From contig NZ_JOTP01000001.1 in assembly GCF_000715205.1 (NCBI RefSeq), positions 248,001 to 312,000 on the forward strand: a stretch of DNA of 64,000 nucleotides, read 5' to 3'. The translations under genes and the position numbers were made by a program. How positions within the stretch are numbered: the stretch's first letter is position 1; every line of letters begins with the position of its first letter. The notes beneath the pieces were generated by a model. That model was not told the origin of the DNA, made no database searches, and worked only from the letters and a program-made list of their open reading frames with translations. This stretch comes from Bacillus zhangzhouensis (lineage in GTDB: Bacteria > Bacillota > Bacilli > Bacillales > Bacillaceae). Positions 33,832-44,078 of this stretch are shown piece by piece.

Positions 33832-33866
33832 AAAAGCATGTGCTCTTTGAGAGCCCATGCTTTTTA
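33832..33866. terminator. Bidirectional terminator between yufS and maeN
   Basis: AAAAAGCATGTGCTCT and AGAGCCCATGCTTTTT form a long stem with A- and T-tracts on both sides. Confidence 0.9.
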
Positions 33867-33877
33867 AGTTGTATTTT

Positions 33878-35215
33878 TTAAGTAAACATTCTAAGTAAGA
33901 TTGTTGCGCAAATAACAGTTGCTGCCCCGCCAAGACGTGTAGATACTTGTGCGAAAGGCATGAGACCCATTCTTCCAGAAGCTGAAAGGATCGCAACGTC
34001 ACCAGTACCGCCTAGTCCGCTGTGGCAGCCAGTCACAATCGCAGATTCAACTGGATACATGTTCATTAATTTCCCAACGAAGTAACCAGAACCAACCATT
34101 GCTAGTACAACAGAAATACATACGCATACAAATGGAATAGAGATCACAGTTGCTACATCATCAAGCGGAATGTACAGAATGCCAAGACCAACCATAAGAG
34201 GCCATGTGAAGCTTCTTGAAACAAACTTGTAGAACTGCTGTGAGCCATTTTGCAGATGCTGAGGCATCACGTTTAAGTATTTGATTAAAGCGGCAAGAAC
34301 AATCATTAAGATTGGACCTGGAATATGAACAAAGCTTTCTAACAAACCACCAAAGATGAAGGTTGTACAAGCAACGAGTACACCTGCACCCATTAAACCG
34401 AAATCAACTTTTGCATCCATATCTGGCTGCTCGAAAATTTCGTTTGCTTCTTTCGATTTCACAAGACGGCCATTCCCGTTCAATTCAGGACGTTTTTCAC
34501 CAAGCTTCTTCATTGCGCCAGCACAGATAATGGCAATGACGTTCCCAATAACAGCAGCAGGAATTAATTGAGAAATTAATGACTCTGCTGATACACCAAG
34601 AATTTGTGAATAAGCAATAGATAATGGCAGAATTCCTTCTCCAACACCACCGGCAATAATCGGTACAATGATAAAGAAGAACGAATGATGCGGTGTGTAA
34701 CCAACTAAAAGACCAACAAGAATTCCGGCACTCACAGCTGCGATTGTACCTGCAACAAGAGGAACAAACATACGAATAAGGCCTTGTACTAAAACCGTTC
34801 GCTGCATCCCGAGAATACTACCTACTACAAGAGCAGAAATATAGAAGTAAAGGAAGTTAGACGTTTTCATAAGAGACGTAACCGCTTCCAATGAGTTCGG
34901 ATTCAGAACATTAAAAAAGACCAGGAACGATGGTACGAATAAAGAAAGAATCGCCGGTCCACCAATATCTTTTAAGATTGGAATACGTTGTCCTACATCT
35001 CCAAGGAAAATCCCCAAAATCATAATAACAGCGAAACCACCAAGCATATTTGCTGGAATTTTATTAAAATAAGCGGCAGTTAAAATAATCGCTGCAAGTA
35101 CTAAATACACAGGAAGATCAATAACACCAATTTTCCAAGACATGATCTTTCGGAAAACGCTTTTATTATTGTCAGAATCATTTGTAATCGATTTCAATTG
35201 TTGTGCATTAGCCAC
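33878..35215 (-). CDS. maeN: Na+/malate symporter, 2-hydroxycarboxylate transporter family
   Basis: 445 residues with about 11 membrane helices. The two re-entrant loop motifs of the 2HCT family are visible: GGVGEGILPLSIAYS and GCHSGLGGTGDVAILSASGR. B. subtilis MaeN takes up malate and is induced by the MalK-MalR system, which is encoded nearby here (40563-42861). The GTG at 35215 (MANAQQLKSITN) has GGGGGTG just upstream; the longer ORF to 35266 lacks a site. CimH is the closest alternative, but the neighbourhood favours MaeN. Confidence 0.92.
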   Translation of the reverse strand: MANAQQLKSITNDSDNNKSVFRKIMSWKIGVIDLPVYLVLAAIILTAAYFNKIPANMLGGFAVIMILGIFLGDVGQRIPILKDIGGPAILSLFVPSFLVFFNVLNPNSLEAVTSLMKTSNFLYFYISALVVGSILGMQRTVLVQGLIRMFVPLVAGTIAAVSAGILVGLLVGYTPHHSFFFIIVPIIAGGVGEGILPLSIAYSQILGVSAESLISQLIPAAVIGNVIAIICAGAMKKLGEKRPELNGNGRLVKSKEANEIFEQPDMDAKVDFGLMGAGVLVACTTFIFGGLLESFVHIPGPILMIVLAALIKYLNVMPQHLQNGSQQFYKFVSRSFTWPLMVGLGILYIPLDDVATVISIPFVCVCISVVLAMVGSGYFVGKLMNMYPVESAIVTGCHSGLGGTGDVAILSASGRMGLMPFAQVSTRLGGAATVICATILLRMFT

Positions 35216-35333
35216 GTAAACACCCCCAAATGCTATTTGTCTCAATTGTAGAAGATTCAATGACACTCTTCTATTTATTAAACTAAATTAAGTGTAATAA
35301 AAGTAAAATAAACAGGGGGTTTTATCGTTTTTA

Positions 35334-35375
35334 TCATACAAAAATCCCCTGAAGATAGCTTGTCCTTCAGGGGAG
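35334..35375 (-). terminator. Terminator of the nup operon
   Basis: On the minus strand CCCCTGAAG and CTTCAGGGG pair and are followed by ATTTTT, about 20 bases after nupQ. Confidence 0.85.
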
Positions 35376-35391
35376 TGATCATACATCGTAT

Positions 35392-36351
35392 TTATCGTTT
35401 TCCTTTTAAATAGGGTGTGCCAAGTGCTTTCGGTGCATCTGCACGTCCGATGAAGCCAGTAAGTGCTAGGATCGTAAGCACATATGGGGCAATGAGCATG
35501 TACACGTTCGGTATATCTTGAAACAGTGGTAAGAGAGAGCCAATGATGCTTAAACTTTGTGCAAATCCAAAGAATAAAGCAGCGCCCATTGCGCCAAATG
35601 GATGCCATTTACCGAATACAAGCGCAGCTAAAGCGATGAAGCCTTGACCTGTAATGGTTGCATGTGAGAAATCAAGTGCGATGGTCGAAGCATAAACCGC
35701 TCCGCCAAGACCGCCAAACAGTCCACTAATGAAGACGCCAATATAGCGCATCCTGTACACTTTAATCCCCATTGTATCAGCAGCCATTGGATGCTCTCCA
35801 ACTGCACGGAGACGAAGACCAAACGGCATTTTAAATAAAACGAACCAAGCAACAACCGCAAGAACTAATGCGAGTATGGATGTATAATAGACATCTTTAA
35901 AGAAAATATCACCAATGATTGGAATATCACTTAAAAGGGGAATATCTCCTTTATAGAAAGGCTCTGTAATTTTATCAGTTTGTGCTTTCCCGTAAATGAG
36001 TTTCACGACAAACAGTGTAGCGCCAAGCGCAAGCATGTTAATGGCAACACCACTAACCGTTTGATCTGCTCGAAATGTAATGGTCGCTACAGCGTGAATA
36101 AGTGAGAACACTCCGCCAATGGCCATTCCGACGAGAAGCCCAAGCCACGGGGTCAAGGCCCCAAACGTATCAGCAAAAAATAAGTTAAAGATAATACTTG
36201 AAAATGCTCCGACGACCATCAAACCTTCAAGACCGATATTGACAACACCTGATCTTTCTGAAAAGACGCCTCCAAGAGCGGTTAAAATAAGTGGTGCAGC
36301 ATAAACAAGTGTAGCTGGGACGATGATTTCAAGAATTTGCAGAAATCCCAC
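35392..36351 (-). CDS. nupQ: Nucleoside ABC transporter permease NupQ
   Basis: 319 residues, about nine membrane helices, of the BPD_transp_2 permease family. Typical blocks are GVVNIGLEGLMVVGAF, FKMPFGLRLRAVGEHPMAAD and GQGFIALAALVFGKWHP. It pairs with NupP as the channel of the guanosine/nucleoside importer NupNOPQ. nupP ends one base before its ATG. Confidence 0.95.
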   Translation of the reverse strand: MGFLQILEIIVPATLVYAAPLILTALGGVFSERSGVVNIGLEGLMVVGAFSSIIFNLFFADTFGALTPWLGLLVGMAIGGVFSLIHAVATITFRADQTVSGVAINMLALGATLFVVKLIYGKAQTDKITEPFYKGDIPLLSDIPIIGDIFFKDVYYTSILALVLAVVAWFVLFKMPFGLRLRAVGEHPMAADTMGIKVYRMRYIGVFISGLFGGLGGAVYASTIALDFSHATITGQGFIALAALVFGKWHPFGAMGAALFFGFAQSLSIIGSLLPLFQDIPNVYMLIAPYVLTILALTGFIGRADAPKALGTPYLKGKR

Positions 36352-37398
36352 TTATTTTCCCCCCTTTTTCTTCATTTGTTGAATGACAAGACGGATAATA
36401 TAGCTTGAGGCGACGAAAAGAATAATGATCGCAATGACAATATCAACGACCTCAGTCGGAACGCCAGATTCAAGCGGCATGTTTAAAGCACCGACCTTCA
36501 AACCACCAAGTAATAGTGCAGCAAGTACGACACCAACGGCTGTATTTCCGCCTAATAAAGCGACGGCGATTCCATCAAAACCTACGCCAGTAAACGAGCC
36601 TTTAATGGAGGCATATTCAAACGTGCCAAGCCCTTCCATAGCGCCTGCAAGTCCTGCAAAGGCACCTGAAATGAGCATTGCATAAATGATATTGCGGCGA
36701 ACGTTCATGCCGGCATAATGCGATGCCTGTTGGTTCATCCCAACAGCTCGCAATTCAAATCCTTTAGAGGTTTTTTGGATAATGACCCACATCACAACTG
36801 CCGCAATAATGGCAACAAAAATCCCGTTATGCATACGTGAGAAATCGGTTATTTGCTCAAAAAATCCAGAGCGAAGTGATGCAGTGGCATCAATTTTTTC
36901 TGTTTTATCTTTATTATTTGTTAAGACATTTGAGATCAAATAGTTTGTGACATGAAGGGCAATGTAGTTCATCATGATGGTGACAATGACTTCATGCACA
37001 TAAAAACGTGCTTTTAAAAATCCAGGAATAAAGCCCCATAATGCACCAGCAGCTGCTGCGGTGATGAGTGCAAGCGGCAGATGGATATACATAGGTGCAT
37101 GGACGGTTGTTCCGATCCATACAGCAGCTACCCAGCCAATGAGCATTTGACCTTCTACCCCGATATTAAAGAGGCCTGTCCGAAATGCAAAGGCAACAGC
37201 AAGTCCTGATAAAATATAAGGCGTGACTTGTCTGATGGTTTCTCCCATATAATAGGTTTCACCGAAGACGCCATTCCATAGGGCGCCATAGCCTTCGATG
37301 ACACTATAGCCGCTTGCAAGCATAATAATGGCCCCAACGAAAAGACCAAGTACAATGGCTATAAGCGGAATCAGCAGATTTGTTAAGCGATTAGACAT
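36352..37398 (-). CDS. nupP: Nucleoside ABC transporter permease NupP
   Basis: 348 residues with about nine or ten membrane helices. Family blocks are RTGLFNIGVEGQMLIG, GFELRAVGMNQQASHYAG and GVGFDGIAVALLG. It overlaps nupO by 8 bases, which suggests coupling. Confidence 0.95.
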   Translation of the reverse strand: MSNRLTNLLIPLIAIVLGLFVGAIIMLASGYSVIEGYGALWNGVFGETYYMGETIRQVTPYILSGLAVAFAFRTGLFNIGVEGQMLIGWVAAVWIGTTVHAPMYIHLPLALITAAAAGALWGFIPGFLKARFYVHEVIVTIMMNYIALHVTNYLISNVLTNNKDKTEKIDATASLRSGFFEQITDFSRMHNGIFVAIIAAVVMWVIIQKTSKGFELRAVGMNQQASHYAGMNVRRNIIYAMLISGAFAGLAGAMEGLGTFEYASIKGSFTGVGFDGIAVALLGGNTAVGVVLAALLLGGLKVGALNMPLESGVPTEVVDIVIAIIILFVASSYIIRLVIQQMKKKGGK

Positions 37399-38926
37399 TT
37401 GCTTCTTTCCCCACTTCCTGTTGCGTACTTCCAGCCATTAATAGACCAAGCTCTTGCTCTGTTGTTTCTTTTGGATCAACAATGGCAATAATGCTGCCTT
37501 CGAAAATCACAGCAATCTTATCACTAACATTGATAATTTCATCAAGCTCAAAGGAGATGAGCAAAACGGCTTTGCCTGTGTCTCTTTGTTCAATGAGACG
37601 TTTATGAACAAATTCAATCGCACCAACATCAAGTCCTCTTGTCGGCTGAGCGGCAATTAATAAATCAGGATTTCGGTCAACTTCACGGCCGATAATGGCT
37701 TTTTGCTGGTTACCGCCTGACAGGGCGCGTGCTTCTGTATATTCACTAGGGGTCCGTACGTCGTATTCAGCAATGATTTGTTTTGCTTTTTGATAAATGT
37801 TTTTCATATTCATCAAACCAAACTTTGAATAAGGGCGCTGATAATACGTTTGTAAGGAAATATTTTCTCCAATTGAAAAATCGAGCACAAGTCCGTGCTT
37901 ATGACGGTCTTGAGGAATATGTCCAATACCAGATTCGGTGACCTTACGAGGCGGAAGATTATGAATGGCTTTCCCGTTTAGCATGATCGTGCCGGATTCT
38001 GATTTTTTCAGACCTGTAATGGCTTCAATTAATTCAGATTGACCATTGCCATCTACCCCAGCAATTCCGACAATTTCGCCAGCCTTCACTGATAAATTGA
38101 GTTGTTTCACGGCTTCAATTCCTCGCGCATCTTTGACAGTGAGATCTTGAATTTGCAGGACCTCTTCAGCAGGAGAGGCTGCTTTTTTGTCTGTTTTAAA
38201 AGAAACCTCCCGGCCGACCATTAAGCTTGCAAGCTCGTCTTTATTGGTGCTTTCCACATCAAGTGTACAAATGCCTTGGCCTTTTCGAATAATGGTCACA
38301 CGATGACAGGCATCCATAATTTCTTTTAGCTTATGGGTAATTAAAATAATGGATTTGCCTTCATTGATTAAGTTTTTCATAATTTGTATGAGTTCTTTTA
38401 TTTCTTGAGGTGTTAAGACGGCTGTTGGTTCGTCGAAAATCAAAATGTCAGCGCCGCGGTAAAGTGTCTTTAAGATTTCTGCACGCTGCTGCATGCCAAC
38501 AGAGATGTCAGATACTTTTGCGGCAGGATCTATTTTCAAACCATAGCGGTCAGAAAGCTCTTGCACTTGCTGTATGGCTTGTTCTTTATCAATCTTTCCA
38601 AACTTCTTTGGTTCTTTCCCTAAAATGATGTTTTCAGCAACAGTGAATGTATCGACAAGCATAAAGTGCTGATGCACCATTCCGATGCCTAAATCACTAG
38701 CATCATTTGGACTAGAGATGGTAACAGGTTTTCCGTGTACCTTGATTTCACCTTTTTCAGGCTGATATAGTCCGAAAAGTACGTTCATGAGCGTTGATTT
38801 TCCAGCGCCGTTTTCACCAAGCAGCGCATGAATTTCGCCCTTTTTTAGCTGTAGCGTAATGTTGTCGTTTGCTACAATGCCAGGGAATTCTTTGCGTATA
38901 TTCAACATTTCAATGACATAATCCAC
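37391..38926 (-). CDS. nupO: Nucleoside ABC transporter ATP-binding protein NupO
   Basis: 511 residues with two ABC domains in tandem, as in sugar and nucleoside importers. Domain 1 has Walker A GENGAGKST and signature ISVGMQQR. Domain 2 has the degenerate Walker A GVDGNGQSE and signature LSGGNQQK. The GTG at 38926 (MDYVIEMLNIRKEFPG) is chosen by family alignment, with AAAGGAG upstream. The longer reading to 38995 runs into the preceding hairpin. Confidence 0.95.
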   Translation of the reverse strand: MDYVIEMLNIRKEFPGIVANDNITLQLKKGEIHALLGENGAGKSTLMNVLFGLYQPEKGEIKVHGKPVTISSPNDASDLGIGMVHQHFMLVDTFTVAENIILGKEPKKFGKIDKEQAIQQVQELSDRYGLKIDPAAKVSDISVGMQQRAEILKTLYRGADILIFDEPTAVLTPQEIKELIQIMKNLINEGKSIILITHKLKEIMDACHRVTIIRKGQGICTLDVESTNKDELASLMVGREVSFKTDKKAASPAEEVLQIQDLTVKDARGIEAVKQLNLSVKAGEIVGIAGVDGNGQSELIEAITGLKKSESGTIMLNGKAIHNLPPRKVTESGIGHIPQDRHKHGLVLDFSIGENISLQTYYQRPYSKFGLMNMKNIYQKAKQIIAEYDVRTPSEYTEARALSGGNQQKAIIGREVDRNPDLLIAAQPTRGLDVGAIEFVHKRLIEQRDTGKAVLLISFELDEIINVSDKIAVIFEGSIIAIVDPKETTEQELGLLMAGSTQQEVGKEANV

Positions 38927-38974
38927 AGGTTTAACCGCTCCTTTTTTAGGGTGCTGATGAAGATAAAAACTAGC

Positions 38975-39015
38975 AAAAGAAAAGCTGCAAAACAAGGCTG
39001 CAGCTTTTCTTTTAC
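38975..39015 (-). terminator. Hairpin between nupN and nupO
   Basis: AAAAGAAAAGCTGCA and TGCAGCTTTTCTTTT pair around GCCTTGTT on the minus strand. It probably attenuates the permease/ATPase genes relative to the binding protein. Confidence 0.75.
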
Positions 39016-39085
39016 CACCTTTTACGAATAAAGAGGAGGTAAAGGAGAGGCAAGGGGATAAGGCGTGCTTATCCCGATGCTCAAA

Positions 39086-40168
39086 TTAAGCTTTAAAATC
39101 TTTTAGTTCATCACGTGTTGCAGGGATTTTGACTTCTCCCTTGATGATCTTTTGTTTCCATTCTTCTACTTTCTTCAATACATCTTTGTCAAGGTTGTCC
39201 TGAGATGGAGAGATGTCAACGCCGCCTTCTTTCAGACCGTATGTGATCACTTCGCCGCCAGGGAATTTACCTTCTTTTGCTTTCGTCGTTAAGTCTTGTA
39301 CCGCTGTGTCTACTTTCTTAATCATAGAAGTAAGGGTGACACTTTGCTTTGTTCCAGGTACTTTTCCTTCGTCATACTGGTCTTTATCTACACCGATGAC
39401 CCAAACTTTACGGTTAGGATCAGCTTTTTTCAGGTTTTTCGCTTCTGTGAAGACACCAGTTCCAGTGCCGCCAGCTGCATGATAAATGATGTCGACGCCA
39501 GATTTGTACATGCTTTCAGCTGTTGCTTTACCGATGTCTGCTTTATCAAATGCACCAGCATATTTCACTTCAACTTTTGCTTTCGGGTTAGCTGCTTCAA
39601 CGCCTGCTCGGAATCCAACTTCGAATTTTCTGATTAATTCAGAGTCAACGCCGCCAACAAAACCGATTTTGTTCGACTTTGTAGAAAGAGCAGCTGCAAC
39701 ACCAACAAGGAATGATCCTTCGTTTTCGTTAAACATAATGCTTGCTACGTTGTCTTTTTTCACTACTGCATCAACGATACCAAAGTGATTTTTTTTGCGT
39801 TGATCTGCGATTTCACTAATAGAATCTTGCATTAAGAAACCAATTCCATAAATCAGGTCGAATTTCTCACGAGCAAGTGTGTTTAAGTTTGTTGTATAGT
39901 CAGCGTCTGATTTAGATTGTAAGTAATCAAAGCCATTTTTACCTTTTGTTAAATTGTTGTCTTTCCCAAATGCTTGTAGACCTTCCCAAGCTGATTGGTT
40001 AAACGATTTGTCATCGACACCACCGACGTCAGTTACCATTGCAACAGTGAATTGATCTTTCTCTTTTTTGTTTTCACCGCTGTTTGAGCCAGAGTTGCCG
40101 CATGCTCCAAGGATGGTTCCTGCTGCTACGACTAAGGACAATGCTAGTCCAATTTTGCGCTTCTTCAA
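39086..40168 (-). CDS. nupN: Nucleoside-binding lipoprotein NupN (BMP family)
   Basis: 360 residues. A lipoprotein signal peptide ([20 protein letters not shown]) ends in the lipobox LGAC, Cys23. The mature part is a basic-membrane-protein (PnrA-like) fold with [30 protein letters not shown] and [12 protein letters not shown]. It captures guanosine or related nucleosides outside the membrane for NupOPQ. A CodY-like box lies 25-39 bases upstream of the start. Confidence 0.96.
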   Translation of the reverse strand: MKKRKIGLALSLVVAAGTILGACGNSGSNSGENKKEKDQFTVAMVTDVGGVDDKSFNQSAWEGLQAFGKDNNLTKGKNGFDYLQSKSDADYTTNLNTLAREKFDLIYGIGFLMQDSISEIADQRKKNHFGIVDAVVKKDNVASIMFNENEGSFLVGVAAALSTKSNKIGFVGGVDSELIRKFEVGFRAGVEAANPKAKVEVKYAGAFDKADIGKATAESMYKSGVDIIYHAAGGTGTGVFTEAKNLKKADPNRKVWVIGVDKDQYDEGKVPGTKQSVTLTSMIKKVDTAVQDLTTKAKEGKFPGGEVITYGLKEGGVDISPSQDNLDKDVLKKVEEWKQKIIKGEVKIPATRDELKDFKA

Positions 40169-40192
40169 AACATAACCCCCTATAAAATTTAA

Positions 40193-40207
40193 AAGTTTCA
40201 GAAAAGT
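40193..40207 (-). promoter_or_regulatory. CodY-like operator of nupN
   Basis: On the minus strand ACTTTTCTGAAACTT matches the CodY consensus AATTTTCWGAAAATT at 13 of 15 positions. The B. subtilis nupNOPQ operon is a known CodY target, so the site is likely functional. Confidence 0.75.
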
Positions 40208-40528
40208 CTCTCGAAAAATGACCGATCTCTTTCTTCTCTTCCTTGTGAAAAGGGTATTTTATCCTGCTTTCTCATGAAACTTATGGAGTGCAGGAGAGAA
40301 GATGTGAGACATCAGACTTATATCTCGTTGAACTAATCAATCATAATTTATCATTTCCCAAAGAATAAATAAATAGAAATTTGTTTTATTTTTAAAAAAA
40401 TGTTAAAAGGTTAAATTCGATGTCTTTTTATAGGCTGAAATATGATATAATGCCGCTTTTGCAATGTGCTCTATTACAGTGGAACCACTGATATCAAGGG
40501 GTTTGTTACATCGTATGCCATAAAAAAA
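40208..40528. other. Upstream region of nupN, no gene seen
   Basis: AT-rich non-coding DNA of about 320 bases. It contains a plus-strand TATAAT (40446-40451) with no gene to drive. I see no purine-riboswitch-like core on the minus strand. Confidence 0.5.
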
Positions 40529-40557
40529 ACATCTGGCCTTTGTGAAGGTCAGATGTG
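40529..40557 (-). terminator. Terminator of malK-malR
   Basis: On the minus strand ACATCTGACCTT and AAGGCCAGATGT pair around CACA and are followed by T8. Confidence 0.9.
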
Positions 40558-40562
40558 TCAAA

Positions 40563-41270
40563 TTATAGATATTGCTGAATCAAATTCATATTGCTTGTAT
40601 TGAGTTTATATTGGAAAACAGGACGTCCAATTGTCCCATACGCCATTTCCACATCAACTACTTCGATGTCCTCAAGAAATTTCAAGTATTTTCTAATTGA
40701 GACTTGGGAGATTTCTGTATGATTAGCTAGGTCTTCGGTCGTGAAAGCTTGCTGATCAAATGATTGAATGCTTGTCCAAATGAGTTTTAGGGTGCTTTTG
40801 GTCAGGCCTTTTGGCAGAAGGACTTTTTCCGCCTCTGCTTTTTTATGAAAGAGCTTGGCATCTAAATCATTTTGCGAGATGCTGTTCATCGATTGGTACA
40901 AGGCGTGTTTTCTTTTATACTCTGCCAAAGCCGATTGGAATCGTTCGAACTCAAAGGGCTTGATTAAATAATCAACGGCTCCGTTTCGCATCGTTTGCTG
41001 CACAACGTCGACTTCATTGGCAGCAGAAATGACAATGACATCAACGGAATGATTTTGCTGACGAATTTCTGATAATAGTGCCAGTCCATTTTGTCCAGGC
41101 ATATAAATATCGAGCAGTACAAGATGAATGACTTCTGTTTTTAATAAGTCTAGTGCCTTCTGAAAGGAGGTGGCGATCCCCTTTAACTCAAAGCCATTTA
41201 TCTGGGTCAGGTAGCGTTTGTTTAGCTCCCCAACCATTGGGTCATCTTCTACTATTAACACATTAATCAT
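40563..41270 (-). CDS. malR: MalR, response regulator of malate utilisation
   Basis: 235 residues, CitB/DcuR class. The receiver domain has Asp54 as phosphoacceptor ([11 protein letters not shown]), Asp9/Asp10 and Lys near 103 (LIKPFEF). The C-terminal HTH is at about 170-220 ([20 protein letters not shown]). In B. subtilis MalR activates maeN and malic enzyme genes in response to malate. The ATG at 41270 is the family start. It overlaps malK by 8 bases. Confidence 0.93.
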   Translation of the reverse strand: MINVLIVEDDPMVGELNKRYLTQINGFELKGIATSFQKALDLLKTEVIHLVLLDIYMPGQNGLALLSEIRQQNHSVDVIVISAANEVDVVQQTMRNGAVDYLIKPFEFERFQSALAEYKRKHALYQSMNSISQNDLDAKLFHKKAEAEKVLLPKGLTKSTLKLIWTSIQSFDQQAFTTEDLANHTEISQVSIRKYLKFLEDIEVVDVEMAYGTIGRPVFQYKLNTSNMNLIQQYL

Positions 41271-42861
41271 GTGAATCCTCCTTTTGTTTATACGGAATGC
41301 GGAGACTAAAGGTCGTTCCTTCTCCTTTTTCACTCGTAACAATCATATGTCCGTTCAATTTTTTGATGCTTTGGTCAACGAAGTAGAGCCCGAACCCTCT
41401 GTCTTCTCCTTTTGTTGAAAAGCCTTGATCAAACATGATGTTCTGTTCTTCTTTTGTCAGACCGACACCTGTGTCCGTAATTTCAATATGAAGCTGCTCC
41501 TGGACGTATCGGAATGAGATCGAGATGTTTTTGATATCTGTATGAGAAACAGCATCGAGTGCGTTATTTAACAAGTTGCCAATAACGGTAATGAGATCAT
41601 GCGTCACTGCTGGGTCCTCTGCGTTTGGGACTTGTGTGCTGCAAATAACTTCTAAGGTAGCGCCTTGTTCCCTGATGTAGCTTTGTTTTCCAAGTAAAAA
41701 TCCTGCTAAGACAGAGTTTTTCACATGGTTGATGATTTCATTTGTTTCTGTTTGCTGATAAATCGCAATGTCTTTGATATAGGTGCCAAGGTCATCGTAA
41801 TTTTTGAGCTGGACCAATCCTAAAATCACATGAAGCTTGTTCATGAATTCGTGTGACTGGGCACGAAGGGCATTGGCATACATCTTGACGCCGCTTAGCT
41901 GCTCAGCGAGGTGTTTGACTTCTGTTTTGTCACGGAAGGTAGCAATCGCTCCAACAATCTCACCTTTTACCGTAATCGGCACCTCGTTAAAGACAAGTTC
42001 CAGTCCATTCATTCTCACGTCACGATCAAGCAGAGGCTTGCGTGTTTCAATCACTTGCTTTAAGCCGCTTGAAGGGAGGAGAGTCTGAACATCTTGTTCT
42101 CTAGGATCAACTTGAATGCCCATATTATGAAAAAGACGTTTGGCTTCTAGATTGGCGAGCTTAATCTTACCGTGCTGATCAACGGCAAGAATGCCTTCTT
42201 TTGTTGAGTCTAGCATGGCGCTTCGTTCTTTTAATAATGTGGCGATTTCATCTGGCTCCAGTCCAAACATAATCTTCTTCACTTTTCGTGCAACAATGAG
42301 TGCACCGATAATGCCAGATAGAAGGCTAAGCGATGTGACGAAGTAGAGTGGGAGTAGGCTTTGGTGAATAATCAAGTCAATTTCCTTTAACGTAATCCCT
42401 ACTGCCACAGCCCCGAGCTGCTTTCCATCTTGATCATAAACAGGAACAAAAGCACGCATGGACCTGCCTAGTGTTCCAGAAGCTGTACTAATATGTTCTT
42501 TTCCCTGTAATGCTGCTTTTTCATCACCGCCAGCAAACGGCTTTCCGATCTTCTGCGGATTCGGATGTGTTTTGCGGATGCCGTTCATATCCATGACGAC
42601 AACAAATTCAGTTTTGGTGATTTGCTGAACACTTGTTGTATATTTACGCAGTGCTGAGTATGAATGCTTTTCTAATGATTTCGCCGTGATCGGTGCCTCT
42701 GCGACCATTTTGGCAGTGGAGAGGGCAATGTCACGTTCCTGCTGATGAATGTTCTTGGCTGTTTCCGACCATATCGTAAAGAATGTGATACAAAGGGAGA
42801 TCAGGACAACGATACAGACAAAGATCGTCAGCCGTGTTTGCAGTCTTAAAGTTTTTTTCAC
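41263..42861 (-). CDS. malK: MalK, malate-sensing histidine kinase
   Basis: 532 residues, CitA/DcuS class. Two membrane helices (about 12-35 and 172-192) enclose an extracellular PAS/Cache-like sensor. A cytosolic PAS domain (about 210-320) follows, with the H-box [17 protein letters not shown] (His337) and ATPase blocks [15 protein letters not shown] and GFGLYFV. It senses extracellular malate and partners MalR. Confidence 0.94.
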   Translation of the reverse strand: MKKTLRLQTRLTIFVCIVVLISLCITFFTIWSETAKNIHQQERDIALSTAKMVAEAPITAKSLEKHSYSALRKYTTSVQQITKTEFVVVMDMNGIRKTHPNPQKIGKPFAGGDEKAALQGKEHISTASGTLGRSMRAFVPVYDQDGKQLGAVAVGITLKEIDLIIHQSLLPLYFVTSLSLLSGIIGALIVARKVKKIMFGLEPDEIATLLKERSAMLDSTKEGILAVDQHGKIKLANLEAKRLFHNMGIQVDPREQDVQTLLPSSGLKQVIETRKPLLDRDVRMNGLELVFNEVPITVKGEIVGAIATFRDKTEVKHLAEQLSGVKMYANALRAQSHEFMNKLHVILGLVQLKNYDDLGTYIKDIAIYQQTETNEIINHVKNSVLAGFLLGKQSYIREQGATLEVICSTQVPNAEDPAVTHDLITVIGNLLNNALDAVSHTDIKNISISFRYVQEQLHIEITDTGVGLTKEEQNIMFDQGFSTKGEDRGFGLYFVDQSIKKLNGHMIVTSEKGEGTTFSLRIPYKQKEDSHD

Positions 42862-43046
42862 GAGTATACCCCTAACGCACGATTTTTTCGTAATAGTAAT
42901 ACTTTAACGGGAAAATGTAAGTTTGTGAAGGAATGTACGTGCAAAATCACAAATTTGATTTTGTTCCCAGTTTACGTTGAAAGCATCTTGTCAATCCGTT
43001 TTAAGTGAGCCATAATAAATGTGAGCTTATGAGAAAGGAACTATTT

Positions 43047-43604
43047 ATGAAAAATACATATTTGACTGGATATTTTCCGCTGATTTCTATTTTACTATTC
43101 AGCTCTGCTTTTTCGATTTTCACAGTAGGCATCATCACTGATTTCTTGACTCAGGCAGGTATTTTAAAAGGAATGCTTGAGTTCTTTTCAGAACAGGGCA
43201 TTCGTCTTGCTCTCTTTGCCGCATGTGCACTTGTTTATTTTATGATCTTATCTGCTTTAAAACTGATTGCAGATACGGTTTTAGAGTTGGCTTTACTCTT
43301 TTTCGCAAAGGACCCTGAAGGGGAGAACTTAAAGAAAATTCGGATTGCATCCGTTGTTTATTTGTTTGCCAGCTTACTTGCATTTCTGTTGACACAGCAG
43401 CTTATTTTGCTTGTGGGACTTTTTGTTTTAGCAAGTCTTGTCTATTTTATCTGGGTTGTCGTCCGCATTTATCAATCGCTTTCTATGCTGAATTTAATTG
43501 GATTTATGATGTTTATTTTGCTATTTTGGGCCACGTTTTTGATCGGCATTTTGTACTTATTTATTAAGCTTTATAACAGTGTGATGGCGAGTCTGCCTGC
43601 TTAA
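43047..43604 (+). CDS. yufK: YufK-like integral membrane protein
   Basis: 185 residues with about five membrane helices (MKNTYLTGYFPLISILLFSS at the N-terminus). Central segments ALKLIADTVLELALLFF and KDPEGENLKKIR resemble B. subtilis YufK, which is likewise adjacent to malK. AAAGGAA precedes the ATG at 43047. An upstream in-frame start at 43005 lacks a site. Function unknown. Confidence 0.85.
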   Translation: MKNTYLTGYFPLISILLFSSAFSIFTVGIITDFLTQAGILKGMLEFFSEQGIRLALFAACALVYFMILSALKLIADTVLELALLFFAKDPEGENLKKIRIASVVYLFASLLAFLLTQQLILLVGLFVLASLVYFIWVVVRIYQSLSMLNLIGFMMFILLFWATFLIGILYLFIKLYNSVMASLPA

Positions 43605-43613
43605 ACAGACGAA

Positions 43614-43652
43614 AGAAAGCATCCTCCGATGATGGAGGATGCTTTTTTTTTA
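43614..43652. terminator. Terminator between yufK and yuxK
   Basis: AAAGCATCCTCC and GGAGGATGCTTT pair around GATGAT and are followed by a T-tract on the plus strand. The A-run on the other side may also serve yuxK. Confidence 0.9.
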
Positions 43653-44060
43653 TGGTAGAAACCGTTTTTTGATATTGGGTGTAGGCATCATACAGGATGT
43701 TTTTTGACCAAACCATTTGTAGCGATTTTTCGCGATCAGCTGATAAAACCAATCACGGATTGGACGCGGTATGGCGAGGAGCAAATAGCTCCATCTGTAT
43801 ATGCCTTTTAAATGCCGTGCAGCTTTTAAAATGCCTGTCGACTTCATATAAAGGGTGCCTTCTTCAATATAAATAAATGAATTGAACTCATCTAAAGGCA
43901 AACCATGTTCTTGTAAAATTCGCTGCCCTGTATCTGATTGTAAAGAAGCAAACATCATCCGCTCATTCGGATCGCGCTTAATCACAAACTGAACAGCACC
44001 GCTGCACACGTTGCAGACACCGTCAAATAAAATTAAATGGGGTGGATGTGTTGAATGCAT
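43650..44060 (-). CDS. yuxK: DUF393 thiol-oxidoreductase-like protein YuxK
   Basis: 136 residues with the DUF393 signature LILFDGVCNVCSGAVQFVIK and a CxxC motif (Cys16, Cys19). This family is thought to be thiol-disulfide related, though its function is not well defined. The ATG at 44060 has AGGAGG about 10 bases ahead. It lies 18 bases after pbpD in the same direction, as in B. subtilis. Confidence 0.88.
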   Translation of the reverse strand: MHSTHPPHLILFDGVCNVCSGAVQFVIKRDPNERMMFASLQSDTGQRILQEHGLPLDEFNSFIYIEEGTLYMKSTGILKAARHLKGIYRWSYLLLAIPRPIRDWFYQLIAKNRYKWFGQKTSCMMPTPNIKKRFLP

Positions 44061-44078
44061 CGCAATCAAACCTCCTGT

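Noticed and set aside
39213-39788. Plus-strand ORFs of 89-113 codons over nupN
   Set aside because: Mirror images of a conserved lipoprotein gene, rich in S, F and P.
40446-40451. Plus-strand TATAAT between malR and nupN
   Set aside because: No good -35 element and no plus-strand gene downstream before 43047; probably chance in AT-rich DNA.
40169-40500. Purine riboswitch upstream of nupN
   Set aside because: Nothing resembling the conserved three-way-junction core was visible on the minus strand; CodY control explains the region.
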